Below are positions 1-6,426 of a DNA stretch of 7,660 bases, one piece after another; the first letter of the stretch is position 1, and every line of letters begins with the position of its first letter. The DNA is from Comamonadaceae bacterium (lineage in GTDB: Bacteria > Pseudomonadota > Gammaproteobacteria > Burkholderiales > Burkholderiaceae_C), in assembly GCA_947460065.1 (NCBI GenBank), contig CANHGF010000109.1:1-7660 (forward strand), written 5' to 3'. Below the pieces are notes generated by a model. That model had not been told where the DNA came from, ran no database searches, and saw nothing but the letters and a program-made list of their open reading frames with translations. Position numbers and translations under genes: made by a program.

Positions 1-1560
1 CGCAGCCTGGAGCTCGACGCTCGCCTGAGCCGACGCAGCGGCGACCTGAACCTGCAAGGCGAGCTGGCGCAGGGCCAGCCGACCACCCTGGCCGCCGGGG
101 TGCGGGCGGCCGAGCTGCAGCTGCGGGGTCAGGGCCAGGATCTAAGCTTGGACCTGCGCTGGGACAGCGAGCGGGCCGGTCGCGCCGACGGGCAGTTGCG
201 CACCCGCCTGGAGCGTCAGGGCGAGCAGTGGAGCTGGCCCGAGCAGGCCATGCTGCAAGGCCAGCTGCAGGTCCAGCTTCCTCGCCTGGGGCTGTGGAGC
301 GCCTTGGCGCCGCCCGGCTGGCGGCTGCGCGGCTCGGTCGGCGCAAACCTGCAGATCAGCGGCAGTCGCGCACAGCCGCAGCTCGGCGGGCAGGTGCAAG
401 CCGACGATCTGGCGCTGCGCTCGGTGGTTGACGGCATCGAGCTGGGCCGCGGCCGCTTGCGCGCGCGCCTGGACGGCCAGCAAGTGCTGATCGATGAGTT
501 GAGCCTGCGCGGGGGCGGCGACGATGGCGGATCCATCACCGCCCGAGGTCAGATGCAATGGCCGGGCGGTAAGCCCAGGTTGGAGGCGCAGGCGCAGATC
601 GAGAAGCTGCGTGCCAGCGTGCGCAGCGACCGGCTGGTGACGCTCTCGGGCCAGCTCAAGGCGGTGATGACGGGCCTGCCCAGTCAGCAGCCGGTGGAAA
701 TCACGGGGGCGCTGCGCATCGACCAGGCGCGCATCACCCTGCCCGAGGAGGACCGCCCTCAACTGGGCAGCGATGTGCAGGTGCGGCGGGCCGGGCCGGT
801 GGCTGCGCCCGTGCCGGCGGCGGCGCCCGCGAGCAAGTCGCCACTGCTCAAGGTGGCGGTGGCACTGGACCTGGGTTCTGACTTTGCGATCGAGGGCCGG
901 GGGCTGAAAACGCGCCTGCAGGGTCAGCTGCAGGTCAGCGGCGACGGCCAGCAAGCACCTCGCGTGCAGGGCCAGCTGAGCAGCGCGCAGGGGCAATTCA
1001 AGGCCTATGGACAGAGCCTGAACATCGAGCGCGGCCTGCTGCGTTTCAGCGGCGCGGTCGACAACCCGGCGCTCGACATCCTGGCCCTGCGCCCCAACCT
1101 GACCCAAAAGGTCGGCGTGCAAGTCAGCGGCAGCGCCTTGCTGCCCCGGGTCAGCCTGTATGCCGACCCCGACCTGCCCGAAGGGGAAAAGCTGGCCTGG
1201 CTGGTCCTTGGCCGCGCCGGCAGCGCCGGCGGGACCGAAGGCGCCTTGCTGCAACAAGCCGCTCTGGCCCTGCTGGGCAACCGCAACGCCCAAAACCGGC
1301 AGTCCCTGGCCAACTCACTCGGCCTCGATGAGATCACGCTGCGCAGCGCAAGTACCCAGGCCGACGGCAGCAGCAGCAGCGCCGGCCTGGCCCTGGGCAA
1401 GCGCCTGTCCAGCAACTTCTACGCGCTCTATGAAAGCGGGCTGGGCGGCGCCTTGGGCACGCTCTTTTTGTTCTACGACCTGTCTCAAAAACTCACCGTG
1501 CGCGCCCAGACGGGCGCGCAAACCGCCCTCGACCTCATCTACACCCTGTCCTTTGATTAA
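1..1560 (+). CDS. tamB: TamB-like translocation and assembly module protein, C-terminal part (5' end outside window)
   Basis: The frame is open from base 1 to the TAA at 1558-1560, giving 519 residues with no start codon visible. It is the C-terminal part of a TamB (DUF490, PF04357) protein; full-length members usually exceed 1000 residues. In the family, TamB is an inner-membrane-anchored periplasmic beta-rich protein that works with outer-membrane TamA in envelope protein assembly and lipid transport. The visible sequence is low-complexity, rich in Gln, Leu, Gly and Arg, with alternating strand-like residues. The family's C-terminal signature is clear: GQFKAYGQSLNIERG from about residue 331, then a VDNPALDI stretch, VGVQVSGSALLPRVSLYADP and DLPEGEKLAWLVLGR near 390-404. 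The protein ends in an aromatic/hydrophobic strand, LDLIYTLSFD. An Ala/Pro-rich insert lies at about residues 263-280. A tamA gene is expected upstream but cannot be seen. The family call is secure; the symbol rests on domain architecture alone. Confidence 0.9.
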   Translation, partial: RSLELDARLSRRSGDLNLQGELAQGQPTTLAAGVRAAELQLRGQGQDLSLDLRWDSERAGRADGQLRTRLERQGEQWSWPEQAMLQGQLQVQLPRLGLWSALAPPGWRLRGSVGANLQISGSRAQPQLGGQVQADDLALRSVVDGIELGRGRLRARLDGQQVLIDELSLRGGGDDGGSITARGQMQWPGGKPRLEAQAQIEKLRASVRSDRLVTLSGQLKAVMTGLPSQQPVEITGALRIDQARITLPEEDRPQLGSDVQVRRAGPVAAPVPAAAPASKSPLLKVAVALDLGSDFAIEGRGLKTRLQGQLQVSGDGQQAPRVQGQLSSAQGQFKAYGQSLNIERGLLRFSGAVDNPALDILALRPNLTQKVGVQVSGSALLPRVSLYADPDLPEGEKLAWLVLGRAGSAGGTEGALLQQAALALLGNRNAQNRQSLANSLGLDEITLRSASTQADGSSSSAGLALGKRLSSNFYALYESGLGGALGTLFLFYDLSQKLTVRAQTGAQTALDLIYTLSFD

Positions 1561-1589
1561 GCTTGCCGCTGCCTTGGTGGCCGCCGGCC

Positions 1590-1618
1590 ATGAAAACGTC
1601 ACGCTCAACAGGCATGAT
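1590..1618 (+). promoter_or_regulatory. Possible sigma70 promoter for the Bug receptor gene
   Basis: ATGAAA at 1590-1595 (4 of 6 matches to TTGACA) and CATGAT at 1613-1618 (4 of 6 to TATAAT) are separated by 17 bases. They lie in the 90-base gap between the TamB-like gene and the receptor gene. Initiation near 1625 would leave a leader of about 26 bases. No clear terminator for the upstream gene is visible in this gap; the short TGGCC-GCC-GGCCA hairpin near 1578-1590 has no T tract. The match is weak and could be chance. Confidence 0.2.
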
Positions 1619-1650
1619 AGAGCCCTGTATTCATCCCCATACCTAAGTCC

Positions 1651-2628
1651 ATGAAGACCCACATCCACCGCCGCCAGCTACTGACCCTTGGCGCCCTGGC
1701 AGCCACGCCCTGGGCCGCCCACGCCAACTGGCCACAGCGGCCCGTGCGCATCGTGGTGCCCTTTGCACCGGGCGCCGGCACCGATGCCATGGGCCGGCTG
1801 CTGGCGCAAAAGCTCGGCGACCTGCTGGGCGCCAGCTTCGTGGTGGAAAACCGGGCAGGCGCCTCCGGCGCCATCGGCACCCAGCATGTGGCCCAAAGCG
1901 CCCCCGACGGCCACACCCTGCTGCTGATTGCGGCACCCTTCACCACCGTGGCGGCGGTGCTGCCGCAGGCCGGCTATGACCCAGTGCGCGGCTTTGAGCC
2001 GATCAGCATGGTGGCGCAGGGGCCGCTGCTGTGGGCCTGCAACAAGAACCTTCCGGTGGCCAATTTGCGCGAGCTCATTGACTATGCGCGCAGCAGGCCC
2101 GGCCGCCTGAACTACGGCTCGGCCGGCGCTGGCGGCATCAACCACCTGGCCCTGGAGGGCCTGAAGGCGCGCACCGGCGTGTTCATCACCCACATTCCCT
2201 ACCGCGGCATCGCGCCGGCCACGCTGGACCTGGTGGCCGGTCAGCTCGATCTGATCACCGGCACCATCCCGGCCCTGGCCCCCTTCGTGCGCGACGGACG
2301 CATCAAGGCGCTGGCCGTCAGCACGCCCAAGCGCACGCCAGCCTTGCCCGATGTACCCGGCATGAGCGAGGCGGGCCTGGCCGACTTCAGCGTGAACAAC
2401 TACTTTGGCCTGGTGGCCCCGCGCGGCACGCCGCAGGCGGTGATTGAACGCATCAACGAGGCCCTGCCCCGGCTGCTGGCCGCGCCCGACGTGCAGGCGC
2501 GCTTCAAGACCGATGCGCTGGAGCCGGCCAGTCTGGGCTCAGCCGCCCTCGGCCAGTTTCTGACGCAGGACTACAGCGGCTGGCAAAAAGTGGTGGCCGC
2601 TCAGGGCATCAAGCTCGACAGCGTCTGA
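1651..2628 (+). CDS. Bug-family (TctC-type) tripartite tricarboxylate transporter substrate-binding protein
   Basis: This complete 325-residue protein has the usual length of Bug/TctC periplasmic receptors (PF03401), a family greatly expanded in Burkholderiales. Members bind small carboxylates or related metabolites in the periplasm. Residues 1-25 are an export signal with adjacent arginines (HRRQLLTLGA, resembling a Tat signal) and a likely cut after Ala-His-Ala at 23-25. Family motifs appear in order: WPQRPVRIVVPFAPGAGTD from residue 27, VVENRAGASGAIG at 64-76, DGHTLL at 86-91, YGSAGAGGINHLALE at 155-169, HIPYRG at 181-186, VPGMSEAG at 235-242 and AP-x-GTP near 256-261. The ATG at 1651 is chosen because it gives an intact signal sequence; no good Shine-Dalgarno sequence precedes it. 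No tctA or tctB membrane genes are adjacent, so this is an orphan receptor as far as the window shows. The ligand cannot be deduced from sequence. Confidence 0.93.
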   Translation: MKTHIHRRQLLTLGALAATPWAAHANWPQRPVRIVVPFAPGAGTDAMGRLLAQKLGDLLGASFVVENRAGASGAIGTQHVAQSAPDGHTLLLIAAPFTTVAAVLPQAGYDPVRGFEPISMVAQGPLLWACNKNLPVANLRELIDYARSRPGRLNYGSAGAGGINHLALEGLKARTGVFITHIPYRGIAPATLDLVAGQLDLITGTIPALAPFVRDGRIKALAVSTPKRTPALPDVPGMSEAGLADFSVNNYFGLVAPRGTPQAVIERINEALPRLLAAPDVQARFKTDALEPASLGSAALGQFLTQDYSGWQKVVAAQGIKLDSV

Positions 2629-2638
2629 GCGAGCAGCC

Positions 2639-2666
2639 TCAAGACTGTCCGCCTGCTGCCGATAAT
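2639..2666 (+). promoter_or_regulatory. Possible sigma70 promoter for the RcnB-like gene
   Basis: GATAAT at 2661-2666 matches the -10 consensus at 5 of 6 positions and sits in a locally AT-rich patch (GATAATTAACC) within GC-rich DNA. The best -35 partner is TCAAGA at 2639-2644, 16 bases upstream and only 3 of 6. Initiation near 2673 would give a leader of about 50 bases before the ATG at 2723. The -10 is persuasive and the -35 is not. Confidence 0.25.
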
Positions 2667-2722
2667 TAACCATTGATCCATGCCGACCACGGCTTGGCCA
2701 CAGCCACCCCTTTGACACTGCC

Positions 2723-3643
2723 ATGCCCCACCTGCGATTGCTGTCGGCCCTGCTCTGGCTCTTGCTGGCCGCCATCAGCGCGCAGGCCCAAAATCCGCCG
2801 CCAGCGCGGCCGCCCGCACGCCCACAGGCTCGACCGGCCGAGCCGCCCGCCAACTGCCTGGTGACCGAGTTTCGCGCCATGGCCCTGGGCACCCACGACC
2901 TCAAAGAACGCGCCGCCAAGGCCTCGGAATGGTTGCGCCGCCACGCCAGCGCCTGCTCCGACGAACAGCTGCGCCTGATCTACGCCAACCGCTCCAACTG
3001 GCTGGGCAACGCTGAGTCCATCGAGCTGACCTCGCAAATTGAAGGCGCCCTCGAAAACCGACTGAAAAACAAACCCGAACAACTGGCGCAACTGTTTGGC
3101 GCGCCACCGCGGCCGGCCCCGGCGGCCAGCGAAACGATGCGCGCTGGCGATCTGGCGCCACGGCCAGCGCCGGTCGTCGCACCCGGCACACCCGCCGTCG
3201 TCCAAAATACGGCGGTGGTCCTGCCTCCGGGGGCAGCGCCCGCAGGCGGGGCAGGCCCACGGCCGCCAGGTGGGCCAGGTGCGGCACCCGCGCCGCCAGA
3301 CAAAAAGCCTGAGCCGGGCAAATTCTTCGAGCCAGCCCTGCGCAAGGCGGTACAGGACTACTTCACCGCCAACCGGGGCAACGGCCCTTGCCCGGCTGAA
3401 CTGGTGCTCAAAAGCGGGCGCTGCGAGTCGCCCGCCAGCAACCGCAGCTGGAAGATCGGCCAGCCCCTGCCGGCCAACCTGAACCCCAAGCCCCTGCCAC
3501 CGCGACTGCTGGAAGCCCTGGGCCCGGCGCCGCGCGGCCATGGCTATGTGCTGGTCGAGGGCGACATCTTGCTGCTGGCCGACGAAGGCAAGACCGTGGT
3601 CGATTCGGTGCTCGACCTCGGGCAAGTCACCCCTAAAAGCTGA
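2723..3643 (+). CDS. Exported Pro/Ala-rich protein with RcnB-like C-terminal domain; function unknown
   Basis: A complete 306-residue protein. Residues 1-22 form a signal peptide (hydrophobic core LLSALLWLLLAAISA, Ala-Gln-Ala at 20-22), followed by a Pro/Arg-rich stretch to about 43. Residues 45-125 are a compact, probably helical region with Cys45 and Cys78 (EFRAMALGTHDLKERAAKAS, ACSDEQLRLIYANRSNWLG). Residues 128-197 are a low-complexity Pro/Ala/Gly linker. The C-terminal part has Cys223 and Cys234, then WKIGQPLP (243-250), LPPRLLEALGPAPRGHGYV and DILLLA, ending in a VVDSVLDLG strand. This resembles the RcnB fold (PF11776; periplasmic RcnB modulates Ni/Co homeostasis, and CigR is a virulence-related relative). 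No nickel efflux gene is adjacent and no His-rich metal site stands out, so a metal role is not supported. The four cysteines could form two periplasmic disulfides (inference). The ATG at 2723 is chosen for the signal peptide; no clear Shine-Dalgarno is present. Confidence 0.8.
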   Translation: MPHLRLLSALLWLLLAAISAQAQNPPPARPPARPQARPAEPPANCLVTEFRAMALGTHDLKERAAKASEWLRRHASACSDEQLRLIYANRSNWLGNAESIELTSQIEGALENRLKNKPEQLAQLFGAPPRPAPAASETMRAGDLAPRPAPVVAPGTPAVVQNTAVVLPPGAAPAGGAGPRPPGGPGAAPAPPDKKPEPGKFFEPALRKAVQDYFTANRGNGPCPAELVLKSGRCESPASNRSWKIGQPLPANLNPKPLPPRLLEALGPAPRGHGYVLVEGDILLLADEGKTVVDSVLDLGQVTPKS

Positions 3644-3706
3644 CGCCTCGGATTCAAAAACTGGCATCGTCAGCCCAATTCGGCCCCGATCTGGGCGATC
3701 CAGCAA

Positions 3707-3723
3707 TCAGGGGAGTCCCCGAT
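3707..3723 (+). repeat. Short inverted repeat upstream of the ABC operon
   Basis: ATC-A-GGGG-AGT-CCCC-GAT is a G4/C4 stem with a 3-base loop, extended by ATC/GAT pairing around one unpaired A. It lies just upstream of the candidate promoter of the binding-protein gene. No T run follows it, so it does not look like an intrinsic terminator for the RcnB-like gene. It could be an operator-like element or chance in GC-rich DNA. Confidence 0.3.
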
Positions 3724-3751
3724 GGGACAGACTGGGGCCTCAGACCATACT
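3724..3751 (+). promoter_or_regulatory. Possible sigma70 promoter of the ABC importer operon
   Basis: GGGACA at 3724-3729 (4 of 6, with the GACA half intact) and CATACT at 3746-3751 (4 of 6) are 16 bases apart. Initiation near 3758 would leave a leader of about 27 bases before the ATG at 3785. The 141-base gap makes an independent operon promoter plausible here, but the hexamers are only moderate. Confidence 0.28.
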
Positions 3752-3784
3752 TGAAGGACATCAGCTCTGACTTTCAGGTACACC

Positions 3785-5362
3785 ATGATCAAACTCCCTC
3801 TCCTGGCCCTGTGCGCCGCGCTCAGCCTGGCCACGTCCCATCTGCACGCCAAGACCTTTAAATGGGCCAGCGCCGGTGAAATCTCCACCTGGGACATCCA
3901 CTCGCAAAACAACGCCCTGCAAAACGGGCTGCATGCGGCGGTGTATGAGTCGCTGGTTTACTACAACAGCCGCAGCTTCAAGATCGAGCCCATGCTGGCC
4001 ACCTCCTGGAACCTGATCGGCCCCAGCCAGCTGCGGTTGAACCTGCGCAAGGGCGTGAAATTTCATGACGGCTCTGACTTCAGCGCCGACGACGCGGTCT
4101 TCTCCCTGAACCGGGCAATGGCCAAGACCTCTAACTTCACCCCCTACGTGACCGGCTTTGACCGCATCGTCAAAGTGGACTCCCACACCATCGACATCTT
4201 CACCAAAGGCCCCAACCCGGTGCTGCTCAATCAGATGACCGAGCTGCGCATGATGAGCAAGGCCTGGGCCGAGAAGAACAACTCGGTCGAACCCAAGGAC
4301 CTGCGCAATGTGTCGCAGGAAACCTTTGCCAACCGAAATGCGATGGGCACCGGGCCGTTTACGCTCAAGCAGTGGGTGCCCGACCAGCGCATGGTCTTTG
4401 CCCGCAACCCCAACTGGTGGGGCAAGATGGAAGGCAATGTGACCGAGATCGTCTATACGCCGATCAAGTCGGAAGCGACCCGCATCGCGGCCCTGCTCTC
4501 GGGTGAGGTCGATCTGGTGCTCGACCCCAACCCGGCCGACCTGCCCCGCCTGCGCAGCAACACCAACCTCAAGGTCATCGACGGGGTGGAAAACCGCACC
4601 ATCTTCCTGGGCATGGACCAGTTCCGCCCCGAGCTGGTGGGCTCCAACATCAAGGGCAAAAACCCCCTGAAAGATGTGAAAGTGCGCCGGGCGCTCTATC
4701 AGGCCATCGACATCAACACCATTGCGCGGGTGACCATGCGGGGCCTGTCACAGCCCACCGGGGCACTGGTCTCGCCGCAGGTGGCCGGCTGGAGCGAGGG
4801 CGTGCATCAGCGCCTGCCCTATTCGGTCGACGAGGCCAAGAAGCTGTTGGCTGAGGCCGGCTACGCCGAAGGCTTTGAGGTCGACTTTGCTTGCCCGAAC
4901 AACCGCTACATCAACGACGAGGAAATCTGCCAGGCCATCACCGCCATGTGGGCCAAGGTGGGGGTGCGCGCCAAGCTGCGGACCTTACCGCTGGCCACTT
5001 ATTTCCCCATGATCCAGCGCTTTGAGGCCAGCATCTACATGCTGGGCTGGGGCGTGCCGACCTTTGACTCCCTCTATAGCTTGCAGTCACTGACGCGCAG
5101 CTTAGGGTCGGGCGGCGACGGCAACTACAACCTGGGCCGCTACAGCAATGCCCGCATGGACTACATCGTCGACCGCATCAAAACCGAGACGGACGAGCCG
5201 GTGCGCAGGCGCCTGTCGACCGAAGGCTTGCAGCTGCAAAACGACACCGTGGCCCATATCCCTCTGCACAACCAAGTCATCCCCTGGGCCATGAAAAAAG
5301 CCATTGACGTGGTTCACCGCGCCGACAACCGCATAGACTGGCGCCTGGTCCAGATCAACTGA
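3785..5362 (+). CDS. ABC transporter periplasmic substrate-binding protein, family 5 (peptide/nickel type)
   Basis: This complete 525-residue protein is of normal length for SBP_bac_5 (PF00496) receptors, which trap peptides or other solutes in the periplasm and deliver them to an ABC permease pair. Residues 1-22 are a signal peptide ending His-Leu-His-Ala. Cys10 lies inside the hydrophobic core without a lipobox, so the protein should be soluble rather than a lipoprotein. The family signature is at 89-109 (KGVKFHDGSDFSADDAVFSL). MGTGPFTLKQW at 187-197 and NPNWWG at 208-213 follow, then IKSEATRIAALLSGEVDL near 227-244 and VRRALYQAID at 300-309. The ligand-cleft region GWGVPTFDSLYSL at 421-433 lacks the DPDN-like sequence of classical dipeptide receptors such as E. 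coli DppA. The start has an AGG at 3776-3778, six bases before the ATG. It heads the importer operon but is followed by a strong hairpin terminator. The substrate is unknown. Confidence 0.93.
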   Translation: MIKLPLLALCAALSLATSHLHAKTFKWASAGEISTWDIHSQNNALQNGLHAAVYESLVYYNSRSFKIEPMLATSWNLIGPSQLRLNLRKGVKFHDGSDFSADDAVFSLNRAMAKTSNFTPYVTGFDRIVKVDSHTIDIFTKGPNPVLLNQMTELRMMSKAWAEKNNSVEPKDLRNVSQETFANRNAMGTGPFTLKQWVPDQRMVFARNPNWWGKMEGNVTEIVYTPIKSEATRIAALLSGEVDLVLDPNPADLPRLRSNTNLKVIDGVENRTIFLGMDQFRPELVGSNIKGKNPLKDVKVRRALYQAIDINTIARVTMRGLSQPTGALVSPQVAGWSEGVHQRLPYSVDEAKKLLAEAGYAEGFEVDFACPNNRYINDEEICQAITAMWAKVGVRAKLRTLPLATYFPMIQRFEASIYMLGWGVPTFDSLYSLQSLTRSLGSGGDGNYNLGRYSNARMDYIVDRIKTETDEPVRRRLSTEGLQLQNDTVAHIPLHNQVIPWAMKKAIDVVHRADNRIDWRLVQIN

Positions 5363-5378
5363 TTGCTCCGGCCCCCTA

Positions 5379-5418
5379 CCGCAGCGATCGCCTTGATCGC
5401 TGCGGTTTTTGTGTTTTT
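5379..5418 (+). terminator. Strong intrinsic terminator inside the ABC operon
   Basis: A perfect 11-base inverted repeat, CCGCAGCGATC (5379-5389) and GATCGCTGCGG (5395-5405), encloses a five-base loop (GCCTT). A T-rich tail follows at 5406-5418, with 11 T in 13 bases. The stem can gain an A-U pair from A5378 and T5406. It lies 16 bases after the binding-protein stop codon and ends 26 bases before the first permease start. The T tract is present only on the + strand side. It probably acts as a partial terminator and 3'-end stabiliser, giving more receptor than permease mRNA (inference). Confidence 0.88.
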
Positions 5419-5444
5419 CCACACCGCACACCGCCACTGTCCTG

Positions 5445-6425
5445 ATGCTTGCCTTCATCATTCAGCGCCTGCTGCAATCCGTGCTGGTGATGGTGACGGT
5501 GGCCTTTATCGCCTTCTTGCTGTTTCAATATGTGGGCGATCCGGTGGTGTTTTTGCTAGGGCAGGACGCCACACCGCAGCAGATCGCGCAGTTGCGGGCA
5601 GACCTCGGCCTGGACCGGCCGTTTTTTGTGCAGTACGCCCACTTCCTCTGGAATGCGGTGCACGGCGAATTTGGCCTGAGCCTGCGCCAAGGCAGCAAGG
5701 TCTCGAGCTTGATCGCCGAAAGACTGCCAGCCACCATCGAACTGGCCCTGGTGGCGGCTGTACTCGCGCTGCTTGTGGGCATTCCGATGGGGGTTTATGC
5801 CGCGCTGCGCCGGGGCAGTTTTGCCAGCGGCTTGCTCATGACGCTGTCATTGCTGGGCGTCTCGCTGCCCACCTTTTTAATTGGCATCTTGCTGATCCTG
5901 GTGTTTGCGGTCGGTCTGGGCTGGTTTCCGAGCTTCGGCCGGGGTGAGGTGATTGAGCTGGGGGCTTGGTCCACCGGGCTGCTGTCGGCCAAGGGCTGGC
6001 AGCACATCACCCTGCCGGCCATCACTCTGGCGGTGTTTCAGCTGACCTTGATCATGCGCCTGGTGCGCGCCGAAATGCTGGAGGTGCTGCGCACCGACTA
6101 CATCCGCTTTGCGCGGGCGCGCGGCTTGTCGGACCGGGCCATCCATTTCGGCCACGCCCTGAAAAACACCCTGGTGCCAGTGATGACCATCGCCGGCCTG
6201 CAGTTGGGCGGGCTGATCGCCTTTGCCATCATCACCGAGACGGTATTCCAGTGGCCCGGCATGGGACTGCTTTTCATTCAGGCGGTGACCTTTGCCGACA
6301 TCCCGGTGATGGCCGCCTACCTGTGCCTGATCGCACTCATCTTCGTGGTCATCAACCTGGTGGTGGACCTGCTGTACTTTGCGGTCGATCCGCGCCTGCG
6401 GGTGGGCCGGGAAGGCGGGCATTAG
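5445..6425 (+). CDS. ABC transporter inner-membrane permease, DppB/OppB type
   Basis: This 326-residue protein has the usual length of the first permease of peptide/nickel ABC importers (PF00528 with the BPD_transp_1_N region). The N-terminus MLAFIIQRLLQSVLV is typical of DppB-like proteins and runs into the first membrane helix (about 10-30). Next come a periplasmic stretch with LGLDRPFFVQYAHFLWN (54-70) and GEFGLSL (74-80), and further helices near 98-120, 132-160, 190-207, 245-265 and 292-313. The EAA loop that contacts the ATPase is at about 218-245 (DYIRFARARGLSDRAIHFGH, then ALKNTLVP). TETVFQWPGMG at 264-274 is a family hallmark. The ATG at 5445 is preferred over an in-frame TTG at 5409, which lies in the terminator's T tract. 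No Shine-Dalgarno sequence is obvious. Expression depends on readthrough of the upstream hairpin or on a promoter that I cannot identify. Confidence 0.94.
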   Translation: MLAFIIQRLLQSVLVMVTVAFIAFLLFQYVGDPVVFLLGQDATPQQIAQLRADLGLDRPFFVQYAHFLWNAVHGEFGLSLRQGSKVSSLIAERLPATIELALVAAVLALLVGIPMGVYAALRRGSFASGLLMTLSLLGVSLPTFLIGILLILVFAVGLGWFPSFGRGEVIELGAWSTGLLSAKGWQHITLPAITLAVFQLTLIMRLVRAEMLEVLRTDYIRFARARGLSDRAIHFGHALKNTLVPVMTIAGLQLGGLIAFAIITETVFQWPGMGLLFIQAVTFADIPVMAAYLCLIALIFVVINLVVDLLYFAVDPRLRVGREGGH

Positions 6426-6426
6426 C

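Noticed and set aside
142..1293. Long open frame (383 codons) on the minus strand opposite the TamB-like gene
   Set aside because: It is antisense to a well-supported coding region, and its His/Gln/Ala-rich translation shows no recognisable domain. Long antisense frames are expected in GC-rich genes.
1369..1380. Run of AGC triplets in the TamB-like gene as a phase-variation repeat
   Set aside because: Only a few in-frame copies encoding a short Ser run. Triplet changes would not shift the frame, and the tract is too short to be notably unstable.
2712..2717. Perfect TTGACA hexamer just before the RcnB-like gene
   Set aside because: A matching -10 would fall inside the coding region near 2735, and no TATAAT-like hexamer exists there; an mRNA from it would lack the start codon and signal peptide.
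2666..3706. 346-codon minus-strand frame opposite the RcnB-like gene
   Set aside because: The + strand frame has a signal peptide and an RcnB-like end. The minus-strand translation is Arg/Ala/Gly low complexity without domain features, so it is a shadow.
5304..5309. TTGACG hexamer near the 3' end of the binding-protein gene as an internal promoter for the permeases
   Set aside because: No acceptable -10 lies 16-18 bases downstream, and any transcript would still have to pass the terminator hairpin.
5384..5391. GCGATCGC octamer resembling the cyanobacterial HIP1 repeat
   Set aside because: It is part of the terminator stem, was not noticed as a recurring element elsewhere in the window, and the genes are betaproteobacterial in style.
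5409..5444. TTG-initiated N-terminal extension of the first permease
   Set aside because: The start would lie in the terminator T tract and adds 12 residues not typical of DppB proteins. The ATG at 5445 gives the normal N-terminus.
5363..5947. 194-codon + strand frame overlapping the terminator and the first permease
   Set aside because: It runs through the terminator hairpin and overlaps the permease in another frame; its product is Arg/Ala-rich with no family features.
6379..6426. TTG-initiated N-terminal extension of the second permease
   Set aside because: It overlaps the end of the first permease by 47 bases and adds 16 residues with no family match. The ATG at 6427 fits the compact operon spacing.
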